This document shows positions 1-5,949 of a stretch of DNA of 5,949 bases, piece by piece. The notes under the pieces are model-generated. The model was not told the DNA's origin. It saw nothing but the letters and a program-made list of their open reading frames with translations, and made no database searches. Origin of the DNA: Chloroflexota bacterium. GTDB taxonomy: Bacteria > Chloroflexota > Anaerolineae > B4-G1. Each line of letters starts with the position of its first letter. Position 1 is the first letter of the stretch. The stretch covers positions 1 to 5,949 of the forward strand of contig JAUVSX010000210.1 in NCBI GenBank assembly GCA_030596915.1. The letters run 5' to 3'. Made by a program: the position numbers and the translations under genes.

Positions 1-142
1 GTGGTCCGCTGAGGTTCGTTCGTCACTGCCGGCGAGCCGCTGCATCTACGCGGAGTGTTGGCGCGCCAAGACGCGGCGGGCTCGGCTAGGTGCTGCCCTG
101 GTGCAGCATGTGGCATTCTTACCATTGCAGGGAGAAGGCGAG
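1..142 (+). other. Leader region upstream of the first ARH gene
   Basis: No complete gene is visible here. One frame reads GTG GTC CGC TGA at 1-12 and could be the last codons of a gene lying outside the window, but three codons cannot support that. A perfect 12-bp palindrome, TTGGCGCGCCAA, lies at 58-69. I see no convincing -35/-10 pair, so the promoter of the ARH genes is either outside the window or not of sigma70 type. The reading frame of the downstream gene stays open back to base 2, but the ribosome binding site and the family's N-terminus place the start at 143. Confidence 0.5.
131..138 (+). promoter_or_regulatory. Ribosome binding site that sets the start at 143
   Basis: The purine-rich GGAGAAGG lies five bases before the ATG at 143. 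It outranks the in-frame ATG at 101, which has only pyrimidine-rich, weakly matching sequence before it. The residues between the two starts (MQHVAFLPLQGEGE) look unlike the family's N-terminus. Confidence 0.75.
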
Positions 143-2248
143 ATGGCGGATTCACCAACACTGAACGAACGTATCGAGGGATGCCTGGTTGGGGCAGCAA
201 TAGGCGCCGAGCTGGGCTGGTACCGCTATGTCTACCCCGAGCGCTTCCGGGTCGCAACCGCGGAAGAGCTCTTCGGCTTGCAGCTCACCAGAGCGCCCGA
301 CGACAAGCTTGGGCCCGCAAACGCCGGGCTCTTGAGCCCCGGCCAGAACCGCGTCTGGGCTGAGAAATCGACCGTCCTGATAGACCTCGGCGTACGGGCG
401 TACGTCAACAAGCAGGGGCGGGTCACACCTGAGGATTTCGGGGGGGAACTGGCCGGAGACGAGGCCATCGCGTGTCCCGCGTTCGCGCTCGACGCCTTGC
501 ACACGACGCAGGAGCTGCTCAAGGAGGGTATCCAGCCTCGGATCGGCGGGCTGGGAACTGCTCCCCACGGGCTCCTTGTCCCCGCGATGCTCGCGGTCGG
601 CATCTATCACTACGGAGATCCGGAGTACGCCTATCTCGATGGCGTCGAGTTGGCCTCCGTTGCGCAGCCACGGTTGGGCGCTGACTGGTCGGGCCTGGCA
701 GCCGCGGCTGTGGCGGAGGCTCTCAACCCCGCACGCTCGCCAGAGAATGTCGTCGAGACGGTGCTCCGCTTGGCGCACGAGAACAACAAGGACGTCTTCT
801 ATGAGCTCAACTTGGCGGCCCGCCTGGCGAGTCGCTTCGATGGCAATAACTCTGATGCTGACCTGAGCTGGTGGTACCACGGTGCGGGCCGCTACGATTC
901 GGTGCGCAGGCCCAACTTCCTGGCCAACGATCCTCTGGCCTTCGTGTTGCCGCTCCTGATCCCGTTTGACGAAGATGCTCGGAAGCTCCTGGCGCTGCTT
1001 CTCTGGCCGGAGGGAGGCTGGATACCGGGTAACCACCTGGTGAATCCCGTCCTGGCCGGCGCTCTACTGGGCGCCCGCCCCGGGCGAGAGGCTTTCGATC
1101 CGGAGTGGCTCGCGTGGGCGGAGCCCATCGCTGCGCCCTGGTTTGCTCTCGAGGCTGTGGTTGCAGGTCGCACGAGACGCGAGGCCGAGATACTCCGCAC
1201 GTACGAGACGCTGGCCGAGGAAACGCCGGACGGTCGGCCGCTGCTCGAAGACAAAGTCTACGGGGCTCTACTTGCGGGCGCGATCGGCAACGCGATGGGA
1301 TCCTCGACCGAGTGTATGCTCTACGGCGAGATCGACGAGCTGTACCCGGGGGGAGTCACCACGGTGCTCGATCCGGGACGGTTGGAGCGTGAGGACGACA
1401 ATCAAATGGCGATGTTCCTGGTCGAGACCTACCTGCAGCGAGGCGGCAAGCCAGTCCTGGCGCGACACTTCGGTAGGACCTGGTACGATCGCCTCAACCG
1501 CGACCACTTCTTCCCACTGTGTATGGGGGCAGTGTACGATCTGATCCGGTCCGGCTGGGACCCGCGGATCTCCGGGCACTGGGCCGTTGTCACCGGATCT
1601 ACGGTGATGTGCATGGAGCCAGTGGGCATTTTCCACGCCGCCGATCCGGAGTTCGCGGCCATCGATGCGACGGCAATCTCGTATATGTACCAGCGCGGAC
1701 TCGACGTCGTGGCGGCAACCATCCTGGCCGCGACGGTTGCCGAGGCACTTGATGCGGATGCGTCCGTCGAGAGTGTGTGCGAGGCGGCGCTGAGAGCAGC
1801 GCCGGCCGAGCCCTGGAAGACATTCGATCGCCGGCGATTCGCAAGCTGCCACGAGTACATCGAAGCTTGCCTTTCGGTCGCGGAGAAGTACGACGACGTG
1901 ATGGCCGTCCGCCAAGAGCTCTATCAGAAGTGCCTTCTCTACCATCCCATCGACCCCATCGAGTTGCTCGGCTTTTCCCTCGCGATGTTCCTGGTCGCGC
2001 AGGGCGATGTGCGACAGGCCGCTATCGGAGGAACGAACATCGGGCGCGATTCGGACACGATTGCCGGACGAGGCGCGATGTTCGCGGGGGCTCTCAACGG
2101 CCCGGCCGGCGTTCCCGCGGAGTGGATGGCGCTATTCAGCTTACAGTCGCTCGAGCGCATCCGGGCCAACGCCAAGCAGCTCACGGAGCTTGTTCTGGTG
2201 AAGAAATCAGAGACGTTGCGGACACGGCAGTCCATCGCCCGGCAGTGA
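143..2248 (+). CDS. Two-module ADP-ribosylglycohydrolase (ARH/DraG) family protein with a degenerate N-terminal module
   Basis: This 701-residue protein holds two ARH-like modules, about residues 5-345 and 368-690, so it is about twice the usual family length of 300-350. In the family, acidic residues in GDxxGxxxE, TDDT and DxDT motifs bind two Mg2+ or Mn2+ ions and hydrolyse ADP-ribosyl bonds. The C-terminal module has GAIGNAMGSSTE (379-390; the usual Asp is Asn), EDDN (417-420; usually TDDT), PVGIFHAADP (from 493) and GRDSDT (634-639, both Asp and the Thr kept). It may still be catalytic. In the N-terminal module the matching sites read GAAIGAELG (17-25), AEKST (from about 73) and GNHLVNP (from 296), so all metal ligands appear lost, yet the core segment GIYHYGDPEYAYLDG (153-167) is well preserved. 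There is no signal peptide, so a cytoplasmic location is inferred. It probably forms an operon with the paralogue 67 bases downstream. Membership of the superfamily is secure; the substrate is unknown. Confidence 0.88.
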   Translation: MADSPTLNERIEGCLVGAAIGAELGWYRYVYPERFRVATAEELFGLQLTRAPDDKLGPANAGLLSPGQNRVWAEKSTVLIDLGVRAYVNKQGRVTPEDFGGELAGDEAIACPAFALDALHTTQELLKEGIQPRIGGLGTAPHGLLVPAMLAVGIYHYGDPEYAYLDGVELASVAQPRLGADWSGLAAAAVAEALNPARSPENVVETVLRLAHENNKDVFYELNLAARLASRFDGNNSDADLSWWYHGAGRYDSVRRPNFLANDPLAFVLPLLIPFDEDARKLLALLLWPEGGWIPGNHLVNPVLAGALLGARPGREAFDPEWLAWAEPIAAPWFALEAVVAGRTRREAEILRTYETLAEETPDGRPLLEDKVYGALLAGAIGNAMGSSTECMLYGEIDELYPGGVTTVLDPGRLEREDDNQMAMFLVETYLQRGGKPVLARHFGRTWYDRLNRDHFFPLCMGAVYDLIRSGWDPRISGHWAVVTGSTVMCMEPVGIFHAADPEFAAIDATAISYMYQRGLDVVAATILAATVAEALDADASVESVCEAALRAAPAEPWKTFDRRRFASCHEYIEACLSVAEKYDDVMAVRQELYQKCLLYHPIDPIELLGFSLAMFLVAQGDVRQAAIGGTNIGRDSDTIAGRGAMFAGALNGPAGVPAEWMALFSLQSLERIRANAKQLTELVLVKKSETLRTRQSIARQ

Positions 2249-2300
2249 ATGCGTGGCACGTCTGCTCGCGCTGGATAAGAGGGATCGAGTGAAACCCACA

Positions 2301-2306
2301 AAGGAG
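2301..2306 (+). promoter_or_regulatory. Ribosome binding site of the second ARH gene
   Basis: AAGGAG lies nine bases before the ATG at 2316. This favours 2316 over the in-frame alternative at 2253, which has no comparable site and would add 21 residues (MARLLALDKRDRVKPTKENGT) not resembling the family N-terminus. Confidence 0.75.
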
Positions 2307-2315
2307 AATGGCACG

Positions 2316-3350
2316 ATGATTGAGGACACAGCACTCTACAACAAGGTCTTCGGATGCTACGCGCTCGGCGCGATCGGCGACACCCTCGGGCGCCCGGCTG
2401 AGGGGATGAACTACCCGGACATCGACGCCAAACTCGGCCGGCTCGAGGATCCATTCGCACTGATGACAGGCGAGGAGAATTTTGAGATCGGCACCGACGA
2501 CACGGCCGTGGGCCAGATTCTGAGCCACTGCTACATCGATCATGGCCGCCAGCCCACGGTCGAGGAATATGGTGAGTATTGGCTCAGGGAGATGGACCCG
2601 CTCAAGTTCTTCTACTGCCTCCGCAACACCTACGAGCTGTTGAAGATGGGCTACTCAGCCCGTATGACGGGTATCTTGAACATCGTCACTGGCTCCGGCC
2701 TGATGGCGATCCACCCGGTAGGTATCTTCAACGCGGGCGATCCCGATCGGGCCTACGTTGATGGCACGAACATGGCGGCGCTGGTACAGCGCGACCTTGA
2801 CATGTTTATCCCCGGCGTCATCGCGGCCGCCGTCGCCGAGGCGTTCCGGGCTGGTGCGACCCACGAGACGATGATCGAGGCCGCCATCCGGGTGGCCCCA
2901 TCGAAACCGTTCGTGACCTTCGATGAGCGCGACCCAGACAATCTCAAGGACACTCTGGTCCAGGCCGTTGAGATCGGTCGGAAAGCCCCCGATGTCTTCG
3001 CGGCCCGCGCTCCCCTATACGAGCACTGTCTGCAGTACCACGCTATCGATCCGCAGGAGGTCTTCGCCCTCACGTTTGGCATCTTCGCGGCTGCCAAGGG
3101 CGACACCCGCGCCGGCATCGTCGGGGGCGCCAACATCGGCCGCGACGCTGATACCATTCCCAGTCTTAACGGGCAGATGCTCGGCGCACTGAACGGCATC
3201 GATTCGGCGCCCAAGGAGTGGGTGGAAGGCCTGAAGAAGACCCGCAGCTACGCGCCGCTGCACCGGACGGCCGTCGGCATGACCGAGCTTCTGATTCGCC
3301 GCACGAGAGAAGCCCAGGAGCGGGCGGCCGAACTCGAGGCGATGCTGTAG
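2316..3350 (+). CDS. ADP-ribosylglycohydrolase (ARH/DraG) family protein, intact metal site
   Basis: This 344-residue single-domain protein has the family's usual length and all of its metal-binding signatures: GDTLGRPAE (21-29, with Asp22 and Glu29), GTDDT (59-63) and GRDADT (275-280). ARH enzymes use this dinuclear metal site to hydrolyse ADP-ribose linkages or related N- or O-glycosidic bonds. A central segment, HPVGIFNAGDPDRAYVDG (133-150), is shared almost word for word with the C-terminal module of the upstream protein, and the helical continuations (AAAVAEA, LYEHCLQYHAIDP against LYQKCLLYHPIDP) also match, so the two genes are clear paralogues. Around the family's usual AMR/THP segments this pair reads GLMAIHPVG and VQRDLDMF, which suggests a divergent subfamily whose substrate need not be protein-bound ADP-ribose. 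No signal peptide or membrane segment is seen. The gene ends with TAG. No ADP-ribosyltransferase partner is visible in the window. Confidence 0.9.
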   Translation: MIEDTALYNKVFGCYALGAIGDTLGRPAEGMNYPDIDAKLGRLEDPFALMTGEENFEIGTDDTAVGQILSHCYIDHGRQPTVEEYGEYWLREMDPLKFFYCLRNTYELLKMGYSARMTGILNIVTGSGLMAIHPVGIFNAGDPDRAYVDGTNMAALVQRDLDMFIPGVIAAAVAEAFRAGATHETMIEAAIRVAPSKPFVTFDERDPDNLKDTLVQAVEIGRKAPDVFAARAPLYEHCLQYHAIDPQEVFALTFGIFAAAKGDTRAGIVGGANIGRDADTIPSLNGQMLGALNGIDSAPKEWVEGLKKTRSYAPLHRTAVGMTELLIRRTREAQERAAELEAML

Positions 3351-3493
3351 CGCCGCCCCGACGCCCTGATCCGCAGCCTCGGGATAAATGCCTGCGCGCG
3401 CGCAGGGCTGCTCCTGGCAGGCGGTCCTGCGCTTGGCAGGTGGTGTCCCCCTGCTCCCCACGGTTCACGCTTGAGCGGGCTCTGCACTCGTAG
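3351..3493 (+). other. Non-coding interval with palindrome and direct repeat
   Basis: No gene is supported between the second ARH gene and the decayed gene. The stretch carries a perfect palindrome (3391-3406) and a ten-base near-identical direct repeat, TGGCAGGCGG at 3415-3424 and TGGCAGGTGG at 3434-3443. The last codons before 3491 (RFTLERALHS, then TAG) are in frame with the start of the following pseudogene and may be further remains of it. No T-rich tract follows the palindrome, so an intrinsic terminator is not convincing. Confidence 0.5.
3391..3406. repeat. Perfect 16-bp palindrome
   Basis: CCTGCGCGCGCGCAGG is its own reverse complement. It lies 41 bases after the stop codon of the second ARH gene. 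It could act as a transcription-end or mRNA-stabilising hairpin, a protein-binding site or part of a dispersed repeat. With its all-GC centre and no poly-U tract it is not a standard intrinsic terminator. Confidence 0.6.
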
Positions 3494-4744
3494 GTGCCTG
3501 GCCCGGACTGGCGTTGCCCCCTGCCGGCGGGCGAGGCGCTCAACCTCGAACATCTCGACGAACCGCGCCACCGGAGGGAGTTCCATCGTCGCGTCGCAGG
3601 CCCGCAAGTTCGGATTGCGCACGACGGGCCACTTCGGCCTCCCGGTCGGCCCCGCTGCCGATGCGACCACGTGCATCCTCGATCCTGCTGTACGAGAACG
3701 TTACGCCGGCCGTCTGCGTGCGTTCTTCCGCGACTTCGACGCCGATGACGTCATGATCTACACCTACGCTCAGCTCGCGTGGTTGTGCAGCGAGTTCGGC
3801 GAATGCCCTCGCTGCGCCGGCATTCCGCTGCACGAGCGCGTCGGTCCGTTCCTCGAGGAACTGATCGTCGCTGTGCAAGAGGGCAGGCCCGGCGCGCGGC
3901 TCTGGTGGGAGCCCTGGGAGCTCTCCGAGGGCCAGGTGTTTACCGTCGTCGATCGCATCAACGCGGACCATTTCGGCCTGATCCTCCGCAATACGATCGC
4001 TTAGGTCCAGCGCGTGAACACGACGGACCTCTCATTCCGCAACACAGCCCGGATGGCGTCCCGCCGGAACGTCCTCGTCATCGGCGAGGCATTCGTGGGA
4101 AGGTGCGGGGAGGACATCGCACCTCTCGCGCATCTGGCCTGTCCAGGCCTGGTCTACCAGCAGCTCGATGCGCTGCACCGGGCTGAGGGCATTGTAGGCG
4201 TCAAAGAGACCTACGGGTTGGTGCCCGCGCCCACTTCTCAGCCAACGTCGCGCTCTTCTCATCGTACCTGCGATCGCCGGATGCGCTCTTTGCGGCACTC
4301 GTGGAGCCGATCGCCGCCGACTACGGAATGGCAGCCAAGGGGCCACTGTTGGAGGCTTGGGAGGTGACGGCTCAGGCGATGGAGTTCTTCCCGTGGAACG
4401 CCAGTTGGCGCCTTCGCAGGATCTTTGAATACGCGCCTGACACGGACTAGCACGAGATGCCATCCGCGGTCTGGATGACACCGTCGTGGCAGACAAACCG
4501 GCGGGGCGTTTACATGACGACCGAGCAGCAGCGGCAACACCCCTGGCTGCGCGAGGACGTCGGCCTGCGCGCCTGTCTTGCGGCGCGCGAGTTTGGGCGC
4601 GCGGCCGCCCTGCTCACTCAGGCAGTGCACGCGGCGTCTGATCGCCAGGGCGACATCCGCCTCCAGCGTCTCGACGTGGAGCACGCGGCGCAAATCGCCC
4701 GCAGCTTCGGCGAAAGCCTGCTCGCCCACCGTGCGGACGGGTAG
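3494..4744 (+). pseudogene. Decayed TIM-barrel (glycoside-hydrolase-like) gene with frameshifts and amber stops
   Basis: Pieces in two frames join into one sensible protein of roughly 415 residues. Piece A (3494-3598) reads GEALNLEHLDEPRHRREFH. One extra G near 3599 shifts the frame to piece B (3600-4001: ARKFGLRTTGHFGLPVG, then LWWEPWELSEGQ and HFGLILRNTIA). A TAG at 4002-4004 interrupts it, and the same frame continues as VQRVNTTDLSFRNTARM and NVLVIGEAFVG. Near 4215-4232 a second shift (two extra bases or one missing) leads to piece C (4232-4447: HFSANVALFSSYL to LRRIFEYAPDTD). A TAG at 4448-4450 follows, then piece D (4451-4741: TPSWQTNRRGVYM, HPWLREDVGLRA). Strand-like segments followed by helices, and a Trp/Glu-rich stretch, suggest a TIM barrel of sugar-hydrolase type with a helical C-terminal part; that family call is inference. 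No ribosome binding site or intact N-terminus is seen. Assembly errors could account for some shifts. Confidence 0.75.
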
Positions 4745-4771
4745 GGATTCGCCCAGCGGGCGGCACAGCAT

Positions 4772-4801
4772 TTGACTTCCCTTGCCCACTCGGACTATAA
4801 T
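4772..4801 (+). promoter_or_regulatory. Strong sigma70-type promoter for the glycosyltransferase gene
   Basis: The -35 box TTGACT (4772-4777, five of six consensus bases) and the -10 box TATAAT (4796-4801, all six) are separated by 18 bp. Transcription should begin near 4807-4809, only two to four bases before the ATG at 4811. The element lies just after the end of the pseudogene, so the downstream gene is separately expressed. Confidence 0.82.
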
Positions 4802-4810
4802 CCTGCCACG

Positions 4811-5695
4811 ATGCTCAGCGTGCTCATCACTGCCTTCCGCGAGGCGGAGACTGTCGGTCGCGCAATCGCTGCATTCCTCGTCGAGCTGCCCCCGGATGCT
4901 GAGCTCCTCGTCGTCTGCCCTGACCCTCAGACCACCGCAGTCGTCGAGCACTACCAGGAGCAGTACCCAGCGGTGCGCCACGTTCGCGACTCTCAGCAAG
5001 GCAAGCCCACCGCGCTGAACGTCGGCCTTCGCGCGGCGAGCGGCGAGATCGTCGTCCTCAGCGACGGGGACGTCTTCGTCGATGAGGGTGCCCTTCCCTG
5101 GCTGCTAGCGCCGTTCGCCGACGCCAGGGTGGGTGCGGTCAGCGGACGCCCCGTCAGCACGAGCCCCCGGAACACCGTCCTGGGGTACTGGTCGCACCTG
5201 CTCACTGACGCGGGCGCACACCGCACCCGCCTTGCCCGCAGTAAGGACAACGAGTTCCTGGTCTGCTCGGGCTACCTATTCGCGGTCCGCCGCCATCTGG
5301 TCGAAGAGCTGCCCAAGGACGCGCTGGCCGAGGACGCCGTCATCTCGCATCGGGTCGCGCAGCAAGGCTTCCAGATCCGATACGCACCCGAAGCGCGCGT
5401 CTTCGTGAAGTACCCCAGCACCTACCGCGACTGGCTGCTTCAGAGGACCCGCTCGGCAGGTGGATACGCCCAGGAGTACGTGCGCCGGTCGCCCTACCGC
5501 ATGCGCTCGCCCTGGCTCGAAATCCTGAGAGGGACCCCGCTCGCGCTGCGCTACCCGGGAACTGCGCGCGAGTGCTGGTGGACGCTGCTGTTGTTTGCAG
5601 CCAGGCTTCACCTCTGGCTGCTCGTGCTCGTCAACGTTCGGGTGCTTCGGCGATCGCACCGCGCGCTTTGGAAGCGGGTTGAATCAACCAAGTGA
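4811..5695 (+). CDS. Family 2 glycosyltransferase, probably membrane-associated
   Basis: This 294-residue protein has a GT-A-type (GT2) fold. It opens with the strand LSVLITAFREAETVGRAI typical of the family. A nucleotide-sugar/metal DxD motif is present as SDGD (84-87), an acidic ED pair as LAEDAV (172-177) for the catalytic base, and QRTRS (211-215) stands where processive GT2 enzymes have QxxRW, with Ser replacing Trp. A hydrophobic stretch near the C-terminus (about 256-276, WWTLLLFAARLHLWLLVLV) probably anchors it in the membrane. The product is likely a polysaccharide or glycolipid, but donor and acceptor cannot be told. The start at 4811 is chosen because residues directly after it match the family's first strand. 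A TTG at 4772 is in frame but is itself the -35 box. No ribosome binding site precedes the ATG, in line with a near-leaderless transcript. No other envelope genes are beside it. Confidence 0.88.
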   Translation: MLSVLITAFREAETVGRAIAAFLVELPPDAELLVVCPDPQTTAVVEHYQEQYPAVRHVRDSQQGKPTALNVGLRAASGEIVVLSDGDVFVDEGALPWLLAPFADARVGAVSGRPVSTSPRNTVLGYWSHLLTDAGAHRTRLARSKDNEFLVCSGYLFAVRRHLVEELPKDALAEDAVISHRVAQQGFQIRYAPEARVFVKYPSTYRDWLLQRTRSAGGYAQEYVRRSPYRMRSPWLEILRGTPLALRYPGTARECWWTLLLFAARLHLWLLVLVNVRVLRRSHRALWKRVESTK

Positions 5696-5763
5696 GGATC
5701 GCCGCGGCCTGTCAAGTGGATCTGCCCTCCACGTGTGCTGGAGCGCCCCCCTTGCCCCCGACG

Positions 5764-5791
5764 TTGCGGTGGCCTGATCCCGCGATATAAT
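5764..5791 (+). promoter_or_regulatory. Sigma70-type promoter for the nitroreductase-like gene
   Basis: A perfect -10 box, TATAAT, lies at 5786-5791, with a weaker -35, TTGCGG, at 5764-5769 and a 16-bp spacer. Predicted transcription starts near 5798, giving a 5' leader of about 105 bases before the GTG at 5903. The weak -35 could mean an activator is involved; that is inference. Confidence 0.65.
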
Positions 5792-5801
5792 TCCAACACC
5801 A

Positions 5802-5897
5802 ACGGAACGGTTTCGCCCAGGGGCGAAGTCCGTCATAGTTGCGCCGGCAGACTCCCAGCTCGATAGCAGTGCCGGAGCCGAAACCCAACGCAGGAGG
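5802..5897 (+). promoter_or_regulatory. Structured 5' leader with alternative pairings, riboswitch-like
   Basis: The leader has several possible stems. A long-range stem pairs GGTTTCG (5809-5815) with CGAAACC (5879-5885). A local hairpin pairs TTCGCC (5812-5817) with GGCGAA (5822-5827) around a four-base loop, extendable by ACGGA (5802-5806) with TCCGT (5829-5833). Both use bases 5812-5815, so they exclude each other. A third stem pairs CCGGCA (5844-5849) with TGCCGG (5870-5875). The long-range stem closes six bases before the AGGAGG ribosome binding site (5892-5897), which is where a translational switch would sit. I do not recognise a known riboswitch class; chance pairing in GC-rich sequence is a real alternative. 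Confidence 0.4.
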
Positions 5898-5902
5898 TAT
5901 CC

Positions 5903-5949
5903 GTGGAGTTCTCAGAGCTGATCACCAAGCGATATAGCGTGCGGGCCTA
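5903..5949 (+). CDS. Nitroreductase family protein, N-terminal fragment
   Basis: Only the first 15 codons are in the window; the gene runs off the right edge. The start is a GTG preceded by a strong AGGAGG at 5892-5897, five bases away. The peptide MEFSELITKRYSVRA closely fits the start of nitroreductase-family flavoproteins, which typically open with a short helix and then an (R)RS(V/I)R segment that binds the FMN phosphate. Such proteins are FMN-dependent NAD(P)H oxidoreductases; the family also includes BluB and dehydrogenases of other substrates, so the substrate cannot be named. It has its own promoter and a long leader, and is transcribed independently of the glycosyltransferase gene. 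Confidence 0.72.
   Translation, partial: MEFSELITKRYSVRA

Noticed and set aside
58..69. Palindrome TTGGCGCGCCAA as an operator
   Set aside because: It is perfect but short and all GC in the centre, with no promoter beside it; chance in GC-rich DNA is likely.
101..142. Upstream in-frame ATG at 101 as the start of the first ARH gene
   Set aside because: It lacks a good ribosome binding site, while GGAGAAGG sits at proper spacing before 143 and the family N-terminus begins just after 143.
152..1036. Long open frame on the minus strand opposite the first ARH gene
   Set aside because: Its translation is rich in Arg, Gln and Pro without any family motif, as expected from the complement of a GC-rich gene with strong codon bias.
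2253..2315. Extended N-terminus for the second ARH gene
   Set aside because: The added residues are highly charged and unlike the family, and AAGGAG points to the ATG at 2316.
4457..4744. Separate small gene of 95 codons after the amber codon at 4448
   Set aside because: It is in the same frame as the preceding segment and continues its protein-like sequence. It has no ribosome binding site, so it is better read as the C-terminal piece of the pseudogene.
4772..4810. TTG at 4772 as the glycosyltransferase start
   Set aside because: The TTG is part of the -35 box and lies upstream of the predicted transcription start. The family's first strand begins right after the ATG at 4811.
4259..4999. 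Minus-strand open frame of about 246 codons across the pseudogene end and glycosyltransferase start
   Set aside because: It is the complement of the plus-strand reading frames, has no recognised motif and runs through the promoter at 4772-4801.
5716..5732. Hairpin GTGGA/TCCAC after the glycosyltransferase gene as an intrinsic terminator
   Set aside because: The stem is only five base pairs and no T-run follows it.

Overview
The window is GC-rich bacterial DNA, all apparently transcribed left to right, with two well-formed sigma70-type promoters. Third codon positions are mostly G or C. Nothing here fixes the taxon. The mix of ADP-ribosylglycohydrolase paralogues, a sugar-hydrolase-like pseudogene and near-leaderless expression would suit an environmental lineage such as Armatimonadota, Chloroflexota or Planctomycetota, but that is a guess.

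Left part (1-3350): a short leader, then two adjacent co-directional genes that both belong to the ADP-ribosylglycohydrolase (ARH/DraG) superfamily. The first encodes a 701-residue protein made of two ARH-like modules in tandem. Its N-terminal module has lost all three metal-binding signatures, while its C-terminal module keeps most of them with substitutions. The second gene encodes a 344-residue single-module protein with an intact signature set (GDTLG...E, TDDT, DADT). The two genes are 67 bases apart, probably form one transcription unit, and together carry three ARH folds with graded decay of the active site.

Middle part (3351-4770): a non-coding stretch with a perfect 16-bp palindrome and a short direct repeat, followed by a decayed gene. 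Its remains read as one protein, probably a TIM-barrel glycoside-hydrolase-like enzyme with a helical C-terminal part. It is interrupted by two frameshifts and at least two in-frame amber codons.

Right part (4771-5949): a near-consensus promoter (TTGACT, 18 bp, TATAAT) ends only nine bases before the ATG of a family 2 glycosyltransferase, which implies an almost leaderless mRNA. After that gene comes a second promoter, an approximately 105-base 5' leader with mutually exclusive base-pairing options ending at the ribosome binding site, and the first 15 codons of what looks like a nitroreductase-family protein cut by the window edge.

No tRNA, rRNA, CRISPR array or insertion sequence was recognised. 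The most interesting items are the ARH trio with a dead module, the structured nitroreductase leader, and the near-leaderless glycosyltransferase promoter.
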